A DNA stretch of 64,000 nt from NCBI GenBank assembly GCA_022559985.1, contig JAFJTR010000052.1:124001-188000 (forward strand). The letters are read 5' to 3'. Of this stretch, positions 10,513-22,467 are shown in pieces. The position numbers and the translations under genes were made by a program. How positions within the stretch are numbered: position 1 is the stretch's first letter; the number at the start of each line of letters is the position of its first letter. The notes under the pieces are model-generated. The model was not told the origin of the DNA, did no database searches, and saw only the letters and a program-made list of their open reading frames with translations. Origin of the DNA: Parastagonospora avenae f. sp. tritici 18332-5. Taxonomy: Eukaryota; Ascomycota; Dothideomycetes; Pleosporales; Phaeosphaeriaceae.

Positions 10513-11241
10513 CTCTTGGTATTATGGTCTGTTACTGTTTTTGGTGTTGGGAGTTCTGTAATGTTACGTCTTTGCGTATTAAATCTATATTCTGTCATCA
10601 ATATCTTCGGAAGCTCTCAGTGACGTCATATCTTGCTTTGAAGTCTCCTTCCAGTCTGATCGTTCAATTCTGGTGCAGAATAGATGATTTGCCTCGCAAC
10701 TTTAATAATCATGTCGTCGAACAATGTGCAGTAATGAGGCTGCACCCAACCTTGTCAGCATACTTCTTGCCTCTGTGAACCATGTTTCGATGGACTTGGG
10801 CCATGCGCTCAACCTGTATTGTTTGTTTAGCTCAATCTGCGAAGTTGCTTTGCGGTAGCATGATGCATTATCATGGCGAAATCGGGCATCAGATCTTCAA
10901 GTGATGTTGGTGTCGATGCATGGTTCCCACGCTGTGGGGCGAACAAAGCTAGCGTGGCGAGCTCTGCCCCATTGGATGACGAAGTCGAGCTGGGCGGGTG
11001 CGCGATGGTTCAGGGTTTAACCAAGGCAATTTCCCAACCACGCTCATCACAACAACGAGATTATCGTCGTATCCACACAAGCCCGCTGCATCCATCCATC
11101 TTATTCACATCCCTAGTCCGAAGTAGCAGTCAGTCATCCAGCTTTGCGCCCTGTCAGCGCATCTTTCCGCAGCTTCCGCGTCTGCCTGCGCACGTCGGCC
11201 ATCCGAAACACAAACCCCAGCTCTATCACCAAACACCCGCA
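10513..11241. other. intergenic / syntaxin promoter
   Basis: No gene supported. Bases 11040-11241 are CA- and CT-rich, as expected for the leader of the following syntaxin gene. Confidence 0.5.
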
Positions 11242-12443
11242 ATGTCGCAAAATTACAACCAGTACGGCGGAAATCCCTACAGCCAGGCCGAGGCTGGCCA
11301 CGGGCAGTCGAACCCATACGGAGGCGGCGACTATGCGTCGAACCCTTACGGCGGCGGAGGAGTAAGCGATGCGAACGCGCGATTGCGACACGACTGAATG
11401 CGACTGACACGATTTGCAGTATGACCAGCAACCGAATGCACCAGCGCTCCAGCACAACGACTCGGCCTACTCGCAGCCCTCGCAGTACTCCGGAGCTGGC
11501 CCCGTCACGTCCAGCGCCCCCAACACCACCCAGAACATTCCTCACACCGACGTGCCTGTCCAGCAGGCATACGGTCAGGCGCCGGCCGAACAGCATGGCT
11601 CGCAGCCATTGAGCCGCGAAGACTACCTGTCGCGCATTGCCGGCACCAAGCAGCGTATCGGCCAGCTCACCTCGGACATCCAGTCGATCGCCAGCGTCCA
11701 CCAGCGCATGCTGTCGTCGCCCGACAACCGTTCGTCTTCAGAGCTCGAGGCTATTGTGTCGCAAACACAGATCCGCAACACTCAGATCAAGGATGAGATC
11801 AAGTTCCTCGAGCGCGATGCGACGCGAGGCGGCAACGACTCGTTCAAGAAGACGCAGGTCGAGTCGCTGAAGAGGCAGTTCAAGACGCAGCTCGAGGACT
11901 TCCAAAGGGAGGAGGCCGACTACTCCAAGCGGTATCGCGAGGCTATTGGCCGCCAGTACCGCATCATCAACCCTGAAGCGACCGACGCAGAGGTGCAGGA
12001 GGCGACGAACGCGGACTGGGGTGATGAGGGCATCTTCACACAAGCTGTAAGTGCCAAGCGAAATGCCAATGAAACGACTGCTAACACCCCCATAGCTCAA
12101 GAGCAACCGCAGCGGTCAGGCGTCCAGCGTGCTCGGCGCAGTCCGTGCCCGTCACAACGACATCCAGCGCATCGAGAAGACCATGTCGGAACTTGCGCTG
12201 CTCTTCAACCAACTCAACGAGATGGTCGTCTACCAGGAGCCGCAAGTCGCGCGCATCGAAGAGCAAACAAATCAGGTCACCGACGACACCACGCAGGCCA
12301 ACAAGCAGCTCGACTCGGGCATCGCCTCAGCCCGACGTGCGCGGAAGCTCAAGTGGTGGACTCTGCTCGTCGTCGTCCTCATTGTTGCCATTCTGGCGCT
12401 GGCTCTCGGTATCTACTTCGGCACCGGGCAGAACAAGAAATAG
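11242..12443 (+). CDS. SSO1: plasma-membrane syntaxin (t-SNARE), Sso1/Sso2 type
   Basis: Exons 11242-11361, 11420-12046 and 12096-12443; 364 residues. Order: Gly/Tyr/Asn-rich N terminus (repeats of N-P-Y-G-G-G), Gln/Ser-rich segment, Habc-type helical bundle (about 110-225), SNARE helix with the zero-layer Gln in V-Y-Q-E-P-Q-V, and a C-terminal membrane anchor (L-L-V-V-V-L-I-V-A-I-L-A-L-A-L-G-I-Y-F). Syntaxins of this type pair with a SNAP-25/Sec9 homologue and a synaptobrevin to fuse secretory vesicles with the plasma membrane; expected at growing tips. Introns are 58 bp (GTAAGC..GCAG) and 49 bp (GTAAGT, CTAAC, ATAG). It is longer than yeast Sso1 (about 290 residues) because of the N-terminal extension, common in filamentous fungi. 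Confidence 0.9.
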
Positions 12444-13420
12444 AGAGAACATGTATCGGTGTCGGGATCTAAAGTGGTGTTTCATTTTTGTCTAGGTACT
12501 TTAATTGGGGCTGTGGTTATCGCAGCCCATGTGTATAGTGTAATGACGGAAACGGTAGGATGGGATAGAAGTAATTCATCGAGCTTTGAAAGTTAGCATA
12601 TTTGAAATTGTCTTAAGTGTCCCAACAGTAAAAGGCTGTTTGCATCTCGATTCGATGCGCCAATAAATAGACACGAGTGGCGTTGGTCAGTATTTGAAGG
12701 GCTGTGCGGCGAAGGTTCATTCTCCACCAGCGGACGCAACCACTTTTGTGGAGTCTGGAGCGTGGGTAAAATATTGGTGACGTTGCCACCACACGCAAAG
12801 ATCAGTGTCGGACGATCGCAGCTGCGGGTCCTTGTTGCATCGTCATATGCCATTCTTAGGCCGTCGTGCAATCTCGCTCGCCAGCGGCCATAGGTGTTGC
12901 ACGAGCAGGGTGGTTTGATACGGATCTTCCATGCCGCTGTCAGGATCTCTGGCTGTCGCGGCGATGGCGCGTTTCAGCAGCCAAGGAGGGAAGCCAAACG
13001 CAGGCTCGCCCAGGACATGCCGCGCGGCCGTTTCTTGCTTGTGGATGTCAAGCGTCCGCCGGGCCCGCTTGTTGACCCCTTGGCCATGCTTAGAGCCGAT
13101 CCCTCCCCTGCAGTGGAAGGCGCCCTGGCCAACCACGGTGGACCATCGCAATCCACCAGCACCTTTAGAAGAGACGCGACTGCCCCAACCTGTTTCCGGC
13201 TCCTTACTCTTCTCCTCCACGCCTTCGTTGCTGTGTGACTTTCTTGTTTGCCTTGTTCTAGGTCTTTCTAATTCACCTTTCACCACACTCGCTACACTGG
13301 GCAACGCGCCTTCTTCTTGACCTTTACTACCACACAATCGCTGATTTCCGGGTTCTGTTTACTTGACCCCTTGCACACAACAACCCAACCACACATATCC
13401 TCAATCTTCATCTCGTCACG
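12444..13420. other. intergenic between syntaxin and GH72 genes
   Basis: No convincing gene. Overlapping open frames on both strands at 12843-13337 show no family features and coincide with the pyrimidine-rich leader of the next gene. Confidence 0.5.
13195..13420 (+). promoter_or_regulatory. pyrimidine-rich leader of GH72 gene
   Basis: A long C/T-rich tract on the coding strand directly before ATG 13421, ending in CA-rich bases. Such CT tracts are common in 5' leaders of strongly expressed fungal genes. Promoter strength is inferred only. Confidence 0.4.
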
Positions 13421-14964
13421 ATGAAGTCTGGTGCTATCGCTGCCGTTCTCGCGGCTACTGTCGCTGCCTCGCCCGCTGTTGTCCAGAAGCGCGCGTCTAT
13501 TACGCCCGTCACTGTAAAGGGAAACGGTGAGATTGGTCGCCTGAAACATGCAGTGAGCCTATACTGACGACATACAGCTTTCTTCGCAGGCGACAAGCGT
13601 TTCTACATCCGCGGTGTCGACTACCAGCCAGGCATGTCCGAGCACACGACACTGCAATGTCCACAACTAACATTCCGCAGGTGGTGCCTCCGATGCTAAG
13701 GATCCCATCGCCGATACCGCTGGCTGCAAGCGCGACATTGAAGAGTTCAAGAAGCTCGGCATCAACACTGTCCGTGTCTACACTGTCGACAACACTGCCG
13801 AGCACGACGAGTGCATGAACGCTCTTGTATGACGACTTTATCACTTCCTGCTAAATTTATGCTTACCATGTCCAGGCCGACGCTGGTATCTACCTCGCGC
13901 TCGACGTCAACACTCCCAAGTACTCGCTCAATCGCGCGACCCCACAGCCATCCTACAACGAGGAGTACCTCCAGAGCATCTTCGCCACTGTCGAGAAGTT
14001 CGCCAAGTACGACAACACTCTGCTCTACTTCTCCGGAAACGAAGTCATCAACGATGATGCCACCACCAACTGTGCTCCCTACGTCAAGGCCGTCACCCGT
14101 GACATCAAGTCCTACATCAACGCTCGTGGTCTCCGCAAGATCCCCGTTGGTTACTCCGCCGCTGATGTTGAGTCTAACCGTCTCGAGATGGCCGCTTACA
14201 TGAACTGCGGTGACGATGCTGTCCGCAGCGACTTCTTCGCATTCAACGACTACTCTTGGTGCGATCCTTCCGATTTCAAGACGTCCGGATGGGACCAGAA
14301 GGTGCAGAAGTTCAAGGACTACAGCATCCCTATCTTGTAAGTCAAGCCAGAATTTCTCTATTTAGCGCAACGAACTAACAGCCCCAGCCTGTCCGAGTAC
14401 GGTTGCAACAAGAACAAGCGCCAGTTCAACGAAGTCGCTTCTATCTACGGCACCGACATGTCGGCCGTCTACTCCGGCGGTCTCGTCTACGAATACTCCC
14501 AGGAAGACTCCAACTATGGTCTCGTCAAGATCCAGGGTGGCAAGGTCAGCGAGATGGACGACTTCACCAAGCTCAAGAACGCCTTTGCTAAGACCCCCGC
14601 TCCCTCCGGCGACGGCGGCTACAAGTCGAATGGCAAGCCCTCCACTTGCCCCGACAAGTCCAACACCTGGAACGTCACCATTGATGCCAACAAGCTCCCC
14701 ACTTTCCCCAGCAAGGCCGCCGATTTCCTTAAGAAGGGTGCCGGCGCTGGTCCTGGTCTCAAGGGTGCTGGTAGCCAGAGCGCTGGATCTGCCACCACTG
14801 ACCTTTCCGGCGAGTCTGACGGTGCCGTTACCTCTGGAGGCGCTTCGCCATCTGGTGCTGCTCCCGCCAAGGGCGCTGCCGCGTCTCTCCGCCCCGAGTT
14901 TGGCATGCTCTCTGGAGCTGTCTTCCTTGTTTCGGCGCTCTTCGGAGGTGCTTTTCTCTTGTAG
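13421..14964 (+). CDS. GPI-anchored 1,3-beta-glucanosyltransferase, GH72 (Gas/Gel)
   Basis: Exons 13421-13526, 13578-13631, 13681-13826, 13876-14336 and 14388-14964; 447 residues. Signal peptide (about 1-18) followed by a K-R site. The GH72 domain shows the acid/base Glu in S-G-N-E-V and the nucleophile Glu in L-S-E-Y-G-C. The Ser/Gly/Ala-rich C terminus ends in a hydrophobic tail, as needed for GPI attachment. The Cys-rich X8/CBM43 module found in Gas1 is absent, so this is the shorter class (Gel1/Gas5-like). These enzymes cut and re-ligate beta-1,3-glucan chains in the wall. Intron 2 (13632-13680) begins GC rather than GT; the family sequence P-G-G-A-S fixes that junction. The other introns (51, 49 and 51 bp) are GT-AG. 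Confidence 0.93.
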
Positions 14965-15339
14965 AGGAACACGATCAGTCGTTGATGAAGGTGTATCGAT
15001 GTTCTAGATGCGTTAATATAAAGACCCAGTGCGGGCAAAAACGTTTGTTCTAGGAAGACAATATCATTTTTTCTTGATTCGAGCTCCGTGTTGGAGCATT
15101 TGTCTCAATCATATGTAATAGATCGGCTTGTATATAAGTATGAACACATGCGAATGATGCAACTTTCTAGACCGCCGTCAGTATGCTTTTCTATCCAAGC
15201 TCGTGACCTCAGCAATCGTCTATAATTCCCGCATCAGGCAGCAAAATCGTAGATCCAAACCAACTAACTTCACACACGACACTGCACTGTTCATGGTCAA
15301 TACTCCGCGTACAGATCGCAAACACGACCCCCGCCCATC
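14965..15339. other. intergenic
   Basis: 3' region of the GH72 gene and leader of the next gene; nothing else seen. Confidence 0.5.
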
Positions 15340-16305
15340 ATGTCGTCCAAAATCATACTCATCTGCCTGCCCCTCGCCACCTCCACCCTCTACCTACTCT
15401 ACCGCCACATCCACACCATCCCAACCCTCACGACCCCCTACCTGCGCGACCCCAGCATTCCCCTCCCTCCAGACGTCCGCGAGAATCTGGGGAGATACAT
15501 CCTGCACCATGAGACGGTGTGTAAAACCCTTCCCTGCGCCTCTCCTCTCCCAGGAGAGGAAGAAGAAGAGGTAGTAGAGGGAGAAGAGGGAGATATCCTA
15601 ACCACATTCCTGCGGCACTCAATGTCTACGTTCTCTCACTCACTGGCTGGCTGGGGGATATGGTGTCTCCTCAGCTCCCACACCGACAAACGCACGTTCA
15701 AGGAAGCGTATATTCGCGCCCTGGACTTCGTGCCGGGCGAGCGCGTGTGTGGCGTGTACGTCGTCTCATCCCGCTCCCCCGCTAAAGTCACTTTGAACTT
15801 GGACATGCCGGAGGGGTATGCGGGCGCCAAGGTGGATGGTATGTTGGTTGTGGAAGTGCGGGAGGAAGGGGGGGAGGTGGGGTTTGTTAATCATACGGTT
15901 ATGTGGAGGGAGGAGGGAAGGGGGGTGAGGGGGGCGTTGGAGACGGGGGTGGGGAGGTGGGTGCATGGGATTATGGCTGGGAGGTTGGTGAAGGGGGGTG
16001 TGAGGGGAGTTATGGGGGGAAAGGAAGGACGTGTACGTCACATTACGGGTAATATGAAGGAGAGTAGTAGGAGCGTAAAGCTTTACATTGAGCCAGTCCC
16101 ATCAACATCAGTGAGAATCCCCCGACCCCGGAAGCTCCGCCATGGAAAGAAAGCCGCAGGTAAGAAATCCGAAAAGGCGCGGGTTCCGCTCATCTCCAAC
16201 AAGCCCACGCGATCTGATCTGACGCCGTCCATCCGCTATGTGCATAGGAGAAAAAGTAAACTAGCTACAGTGAAGAAAGCCTCCCTTGATATGAGAGAGA
16301 TCTGA
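15340..16305 (+). CDS. unrecognised single-pass membrane protein
   Basis: Single exon, 321 residues from ATG 15340. One hydrophobic segment lies at the N terminus (about 4-22: I-I-L-I-C-L-P-L then T-L-Y-L-L-Y), consistent with a signal anchor. An acidic Glu-rich loop follows (about 74-85), then a mixed alpha/beta-looking region (about 90-215) and a very basic C terminus rich in Lys, Arg and Pro. The residue order is plausible for a small hotdog- or lipocalin-like fold, but I cannot assign a family. Bases 15860-16030 are extremely G-rich on the coding strand, so the C-terminal third is less certain: a small error or an unseen intron could change the end. It lies between two cell-wall genes, without obvious functional link. 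Confidence 0.6.
   Translation: MSSKIILICLPLATSTLYLLYRHIHTIPTLTTPYLRDPSIPLPPDVRENLGRYILHHETVCKTLPCASPLPGEEEEEVVEGEEGDILTTFLRHSMSTFSHSLAGWGIWCLLSSHTDKRTFKEAYIRALDFVPGERVCGVYVVSSRSPAKVTLNLDMPEGYAGAKVDGMLVVEVREEGGEVGFVNHTVMWREEGRGVRGALETGVGRWVHGIMAGRLVKGGVRGVMGGKEGRVRHITGNMKESSRSVKLYIEPVPSTSVRIPRPRKLRHGKKAAGKKSEKARVPLISNKPTRSDLTPSIRYVHRRKSKLATVKKASLDMREI
15860..16030 (+). other. G-rich, C-poor coding-strand tract
   Basis: A run of roughly 170 bases with many GGG to GGGGGG blocks separated by short A/T/G spacers and very few C. Four or more G-tracts lie close enough for G-quadruplex formation on the plus strand or its transcript. It overlaps the 3' part of the gene at 15340. Confidence 0.7.
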
Positions 16306-16529
16306 GACGATGATGCTGAAGTAGACATTCGATATCCGAAACCTCCTCCAAGAAACCGTTGAGATCTGTGTCATATAATGGCAGACTGCATATCCTTGAC
16401 ATGGCGGCTGTATAAACCATTTGATTGTATGTGGGATCGCCGAGTGAAGAAATTTGTCGTAAGAAGAAAGAGCGCAATGTGGAAGTGAAAAGAGTCTCGG
16501 GGCGTGAGCCGCGGTCGCGGGCGCCAGGG

Positions 16530-18030
16530 CTAGTCGGAGAGGACTAGAGTGAGGGTACTGCCGGACGAGCTGCAAGCCTAGCCTAATGTTAACTCTATCA
16601 TCTCTGAAGTTGAAGGATGACTTACAGTGCAACCACGGTTCGGGTCGTCCTTGACGGTCCAGCACGAATCACCTTGACAGTACTGATCTGTTGACTTCTT
16701 ATAGCTGCAAGGAGAAACGACACCATCGCCCTTGAACGTGATGGAATAGTTGAGCTTAGTCTTTCGGTTGAGCTCATTTTGCTTGAGGCTGGAGTAACCC
16801 TTCTCCGATTTTCCGTCGAAGGATGTGCCGAAGATGACAGGCGCCCAGTTACCTCGGGCGTCACCTTCTTTGGCCCAGGTGCAGGCGTCATCTTCTGAAA
16901 TACCCTGGTCGTTGATGTAGTAATGGGCAGATGTTGCCTTGCCTTCCCACATATAGTAATTACCTAGATCAGGACTCGCAAGGTAGCCTTCTTGTCCCGG
17001 GCCAAGCGTGAGCGGGAATGTCATAGACTCAGTGCCTAGGAAGGTTAGAAGGACATGTAGAATCAGTTTTTTAGCAGAACTTACCAGGGTAATCTGTGCG
17101 GCAAATGGAGACCGACTTGGAGAGCTTGCTGACCACTTTCACGATCATCTTCTTGGAACTGGCGCCACACAGGGTGTTGCCGAGCTTTCCGTCTGCCATC
17201 TCCAACTTGCCCTTCTCATTACAGTAGAGGCCTCCTACAGACTGACCAGTCACACCCTGCTTCTTTGGGAAGGACAGTTTGAGGTACGGGTTCGGGCAGC
17301 CATACGAGCAGAAACTTCCAGGGGTGCAGCAAGAGCCGTCGCTGCAGGAACCTGACGGGACGGTGGCGATGTCATTATATCCATCAGAGCCGCTGTAGCC
17401 CGCCTTTTGAATCCCGGACCAGCCTCCTAAGCCCTCGTGGGTGATGGGCATGGCGCCATAGCCGTAGGGGAACTCCGAACAGTCGAATTTGCCGTTGGGG
17501 AACTCGATGTCGCAAGAAGCGCAGTGTCCGTCCTTGTCGACCAGGTCATCCGTAGTCTTTGGTGTCGGATCAACCTGGGGCGCGGGTGCCGAGTCTGACG
17601 GCTTTGGGGCGGCCGTAGACGAAGGCTGCTGTGCCGGCTGCGCGGGAGCTTCACTTGGGCTGGGCTTCTCTGCCGCGGGCTGAGCTTTGTGCTCCGGCTC
17701 CGGTGAAGATGAGGGCTGTGGCGCTGGCACTGGTGCAGGTGGCGGAGTAGCAACTGGCTCAGAAGCCTTCGATGAGGTAGACAAGTTGCCGTCAGCGCCC
17801 CACTCAAGGGTACCATTGACTAGACCGGCGCGTACATCCTCCTCCGAGATGTCATGGCCGTCGAGCACATACTTGATAACTGTTTCGATCGTCACAGGCG
17901 CGTAAACCACGGCGTCGGGCCGGGCATCACGCTTGACAACCGGATGCGCATGACGGTGACCGTACACGCGCGGACTGGCCGCAGTCACCGCTGCGACCGC
18001 AGCCAGAGTAGCAATACTAGCAATTCTCAT
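16530..18030 (-). CDS. SUN-family secreted cell-wall protein (GH132)
   Basis: Exons 17085-18030, 16626-17035 and 16530-16577; 467 residues. Signal peptide (about 1-18) followed by basic residues and a K-R site. A long Pro/Ala/Ser-rich region (about 90-165) leads to the SUN domain with its Cys pattern: C-A-S-C, D-C-S-E-F-P, C-S-D-G-S-C-C, C-S-Y-G-C-P-N-P, and Y-C near the end. Family members (yeast Sim1, Uth1, Nca3, Sun4; SunA of Aspergillus) act in septation and wall remodelling and are classed as GH132. Intron 1 is 49 bp, intron 2 is 48 bp. For the last exon I used the acceptor GCTAG, giving a hydrophobic/Ser beta-strand tail after G-C-T, as usual for the family; the acceptor five bases upstream would give another short end. 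Confidence 0.9.
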
Positions 18031-19935
18031 GGTGATCTGTTGCTTGGTGCTGGTTACTTTGCAGTATTCCTACACAATCGCAATCAGCCAGTGACCTAGA
18101 CAATGGTGGTTTGATAAGGCTTCTTACCGGTTCGCTTCTTGAAACAAGGTGCTACCTGAAGTATTTGCTGTCTTAGAGATGATGCCGGGTGTCGTCACTA
18201 TTTTGCGTGTTTGTTGTGATTGCGGGGTGCTGTTGGAATGTGGAAGGAGCTTCAAGATGGTCGATAGAAGCTAATGAGTGAAGCGGAGACCGGTCTCCAG
18301 ATGCGGTGAAAAATGAGTGTGAGGGCGTGAGCCACAGGGGATTCGACGTGTGTACTATTCACCTGTGAGTCGCACGACGAGAAAAGGTTGTGGGTGAGCA
18401 AGTGGTGTTTATGGCGCGTTGCCAAGCCAGGGTCCAGCCAGCGCGGCGGCTCTGTTTGTGCGGGCAGGCGCAGCAGTGAAGAGGAGAATGTGCATACTTA
18501 ATCTAGATCGGTCGTTGGTGATCTAGCCACAGAAGGACTTGGTCGAGCAGAGTCCTAATTCCGTATCTAGGGCGAGTTCAATAGCTTAATGATACCAATC
18601 CAGCAGCGTTCGTGACTGCAAGGTCTAGGCCGAGGGAGCACAACAAGTTCAATGGTAAATGAGTGACAAGGTCGAGAGTTGACAATTGTGAGAAAGACAC
18701 GCTTGCATTACAATGACCTCGGGTCAATAAGGAGAGACATCAGAAAGGCCTAGGCGAAGTGGAGATAAACAACTTCAAGGTTGTGAGACTGTTGCTTCCA
18801 CCGCAACTAGTAATAGCCCTCAACAAGCTGTGCCACCTACGTGCATCCATCCATGGCGCATGGCGAGTGGTTCCATATTGAGGCACAGTTGCTCAACACT
18901 AAGGGTTCCTGACCGAGCGGCACAGCATGAAATCCCAGTGGCGACCATCCGTCTGCGGGCCTAGTTAACCGTGCGTGGGAAACGCTCCGCCGCCGTGTGA
19001 CAATCGGTTCCTGGCTAAGCTCAAGCGCCTACATTCCGCGAGCATTCCAAAAATGGCTACAGCACGGGTCAAGAGAAGCGAAAAGCGAAAAGCGGCAGGA
19101 AAATCCGAAGGGTGTTGTATATAGAACTCGTGGGCCTGGAATGAATTGCACAATTATTGCTTCTTGATTCCTTCGATGCGCGTCTCGGACCTCGATAGTT
19201 ACCTCATAGCGCTATGCGCAGATGACGCGATAACACCGTCCTACCCTTTGCTTTGCATGCAAGCTCTTGAATGTCTGCCACCCATGCCGCGTCGTTGATG
19301 CGACGTGCATACGATCTGCACATGGTTGTGGGCGCTTACAGGGCGCGGCGTCAACATCAGCCGCCGCAGGTGGTAAGGTGTATGGCAGGAGACAAATGAG
19401 GCCAACATGGCAGAGTCGTAATTGATGATGCGGCGAGCAGTATTGCCAATCTCCCCCTGTGGCACAGCGAAAGATGACCGCTTCCAGCCTGGTGGTACCT
19501 CCTGTGTTCAATGCAGCACTGCTAGTTGTGTGCAGCCGAGGGTCAACGGTCGCTTCATCGGGCAGTCCGGTGGCTGCTGAGATGGTCGGCTGATGCTATG
19601 CGATGGCCAACGAGGTGAGTGTGATGAAGAGGAGGAAGGGCTGTGGTTGAGATGAGATGTTGGTCCCTGGCACTAGACCCCGCTTGCTCACGCTACGACG
19701 CCAGCAAGCCTTATCTTCGCGGGGCTTTAGAACATGTCATGCAGCGAACGTCCTACAGCAGGTACCCCTCGTGTTTTGTGTCTCAGACATGCGTGGACCG
19801 ACGGAGCTGATAGACGAGATGGCATGAACAATATACAATTCCTCTCTACTCTCCTATCAATAGTTCAACGCCTCTGATGCTATGCGTAGGCCCTTACACC
19901 AGACTCAACTCTCGAATCATAGCCATGCAAGTGCC
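18031..19935. other. long gene-free region upstream of SUN gene
   Basis: About 1.9 kb without a supportable gene. The SUN gene reads away from it on the left; the 3' end of BZZ1 lies on its right. Long promoters are common for fungal wall-protein genes. Only short repeated GCGAAAA motifs near 19080 were noted. Confidence 0.5.
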
Positions 19936-22467
19936 CTACACCTGCTGCACGTAGTTGGCTGGTACGCTTCTGACGACGCCGTCTCGCTCCACGTCAGCCC
20001 AACCGTCTCCCGCCTCCATGTTGATAAGTACCAAGCGGTCTCCTTCCGCCATGGAGTGCTCCGCATCACTCTGTGCTGTGTAGTCGTACAATGCCTCGAC
20101 GTACTTTAGTTTCTTTGCACCCCGTTTAGGCGCTACAGCTGGCCCCTTCTTCTTACCAGCGACAGCAGCATGAAGATTTGTAGTCGATGCCGATGACGCA
20201 GAGTAAGTCGAGTCAGGACGAGTGCTTGACGAGAATGTAGATGCGGTGGTCGGCGGCGTAGCTGCCAGAACCTCCACATATGAAGTAGGGACAAGACCCT
20301 CTTTGGACCCGGAGCGGACTTTCATCCACCCTGAGCCGTCTGTGTAATCACGTGTGAGCGAAGCGCCCAGAAGAATTTGAAACATAGGAGACAGGTTGCT
20401 CAAGGACCTACCATCGGGTTCTAGTATCGTGACCTCCCTGCCTTCAGGCACTGTCAGCTCGCCTTCTCCATTCTCCTCGTAGCCGTACAACATCCGACCC
20501 TTGACTTCATTCGACTTTGGTGTAGGTGGCGGCATGTCGTCATCATCCTTGATATACTGGGCAGGAGGAGGAGCAACTATCCGATTCCTCCTCGCGCCCG
20601 GTACTGGCGCTGGGGCAGGGGCTTTCTTTTCTGCTGGCGGATCCTCTGCGGCGGCTGGTGACATGCCAGATACAGATCTATGTGCTGTAGCTGAGTAGCC
20701 AGAGCTGAGCGTATTCATGGAATTTATGGTATCACTTCGGCCGAGTTTGGGCAACTCTGCATGCGAACCAGTTGCAGCTCCATTCGTCGAAGTCACGGTA
20801 TGCGCCGCCTTTTGTCGTTCTTCCTTGAGTTTCTTCTTCTCTTCTTTGGTCTGTTCGCCTGGACAGTCGGCTGGAACCTTCATTTCGCACTTGCTATGAC
20901 ATGTATAACCGCAGTCTTTGCAATCGAAGCCTTTGGCAGATAGGCCCCATATTCGGTCGCCACAGAGGTCGCAATTCGTGGGAATCTTGAAAGTCTGCGA
21001 CTTGAAGTTGTGATTTCTTGCGCCAATACTGACGTCGCCCACAACTGATGTGATGGTCGAGACCTCAACTTCTGCGCTGACCTTTTGCCGCTCTATCTCA
21101 TGCATGGCTTCCTGGATAGCGAAGACGGCGCGTACGACATCTACTTCATCTCGCTTATCTTTCCCTTCGCGAATGTTGCGCCGCACAGTCTTCGCACTTT
21201 CAACCTCTTTTCGCTTCTTGTCGAGCTCTCGCCGGTGCTCTCCTAGAGAAGCCTTTGTCTTCGTGAGCACATTTCGTAGGAAGGTTGTGGCAGCGTCGTC
21301 GACGGCGAGATTACCATCGTCTAGCCAGACCGGACTGGGCTCGAACTGGAAGTCGCCAGGTTCTTGCCATCCACCTGCGTTGTGTCGTACGAACATCATC
21401 GAGTCGAGAAGAGGGTTATTTCGCGGAATCTCGGCGGAGAGGTGCTTGAGGTACTCGGTGCTGCGGGACAAGGTTTGTGTTTCAATGTTCGCTGCTAATA
21501 ACCAAATCGAGTTCAACTTGTTAACTCGCGTCTCGGAAAGATCTTGCAGACTCTGAGGTCGTGTCAGCACGATATCGCCAAGTCAATTCCACAACTTACA
21601 TCTAGAAGCTCAGGCACATACTCGTGATAGTACATTTCCTTTTGCTTGTTTGTGACGTTGATACTTATGAGATAGGTATTCTTGACGTTCCGCATCTCGA
21701 TTTGCTGCTGCTCGAAAGCGTTGCGTGCTTTGGCCTTGCCATGATCGAATGCGCCATCGCTCTTCTTGCGGCGGTTCTCAACCTCCTGGCAAACGCTGTC
21801 GTATTTCCCCTTTTGTTTGCGGAGCTCGGTGTATTGGCTATCGCGCTCCTTTTCTAGCTTGGCAGCATAGTCGCCGTGTAGTTTCCGAAGCTCTTCGTAC
21901 CGGGTCGCGAGGGTCTTCAAGGGGTCCGCAAGCTGGGTGACGAGAGCTCCGGCGAACTGCTCGTGCTCGGTAGCTCGTGATTCCAAGGTGCTTAATTGGA
22001 CTCCCCATGTCGTCATGGAAGCACTTCAGCCAGGGTCAGTGTGTTGGTGGGCGGTGAAGAGGAGGGTGGTCGTACCTCTCTAGCGAGCCTGGGGTAACCG
22101 TAGGGGTATCACCGACGCTCAGACTGCTCTGCTTGCGTGCCTTCTTTTCGTAGTACTTCTTGGCTAATGCACTGAGCTTTGCCGAGTATTCCTTCTCGAT
22201 TGCGCTGCGTTCACGGTAGAATTGCTGTATGTCGTCCAGCCAGGATATGCCGCCGGAGACCTATAACCTCCACAGTCAGTACGCGGGAGTCGCGGGGTAG
22301 TCCATATGTGGTTTTTGCAAGTACAGGGTGTGTCGGAAGCGTACCCAGGCATTGACAGACTTGAAGCCATCCTGCGAGATATCCGGATCAGCTCATATTC
22401 GCCTATACATGTTGGATGCTGCTACCTTCAATTCCGCGCCGAATTGGGGCGCAATATCGACTTCCAT
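19936..22467 (-). CDS. BZZ1: Bzz1-type F-BAR/C1/SH3 actin-patch protein
   Basis: Six exons: 22426-22467, 22345-22371, 22076-22260, 21600-22023, 20412-21552 and 19936-20339; 740 residues. An N-terminal F-BAR domain is followed by coiled coil, a C1 zinc domain (H-N-F-K-S-Q-T-F start, then C-x2-C, C-x2-C, H-x2-C and a final Cys), and two SH3 domains (A-L-Y-D-Y type), with a Pro-rich linker between C1 and SH3-1. Yeast Bzz1 works with Las17/WASP and type I myosins at cortical actin patches during endocytosis; the same role is inferred. Exons 1 and 2 are 42 and 27 nt. The last intron (20340-20411, 72 bp) can be read through in frame, but removing it restores a normal SH3 (E-P-D-D-G-S-G-W). The start gives M-E-V-D-I-A-P-Q-F, typical of the family. 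Confidence 0.92.
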
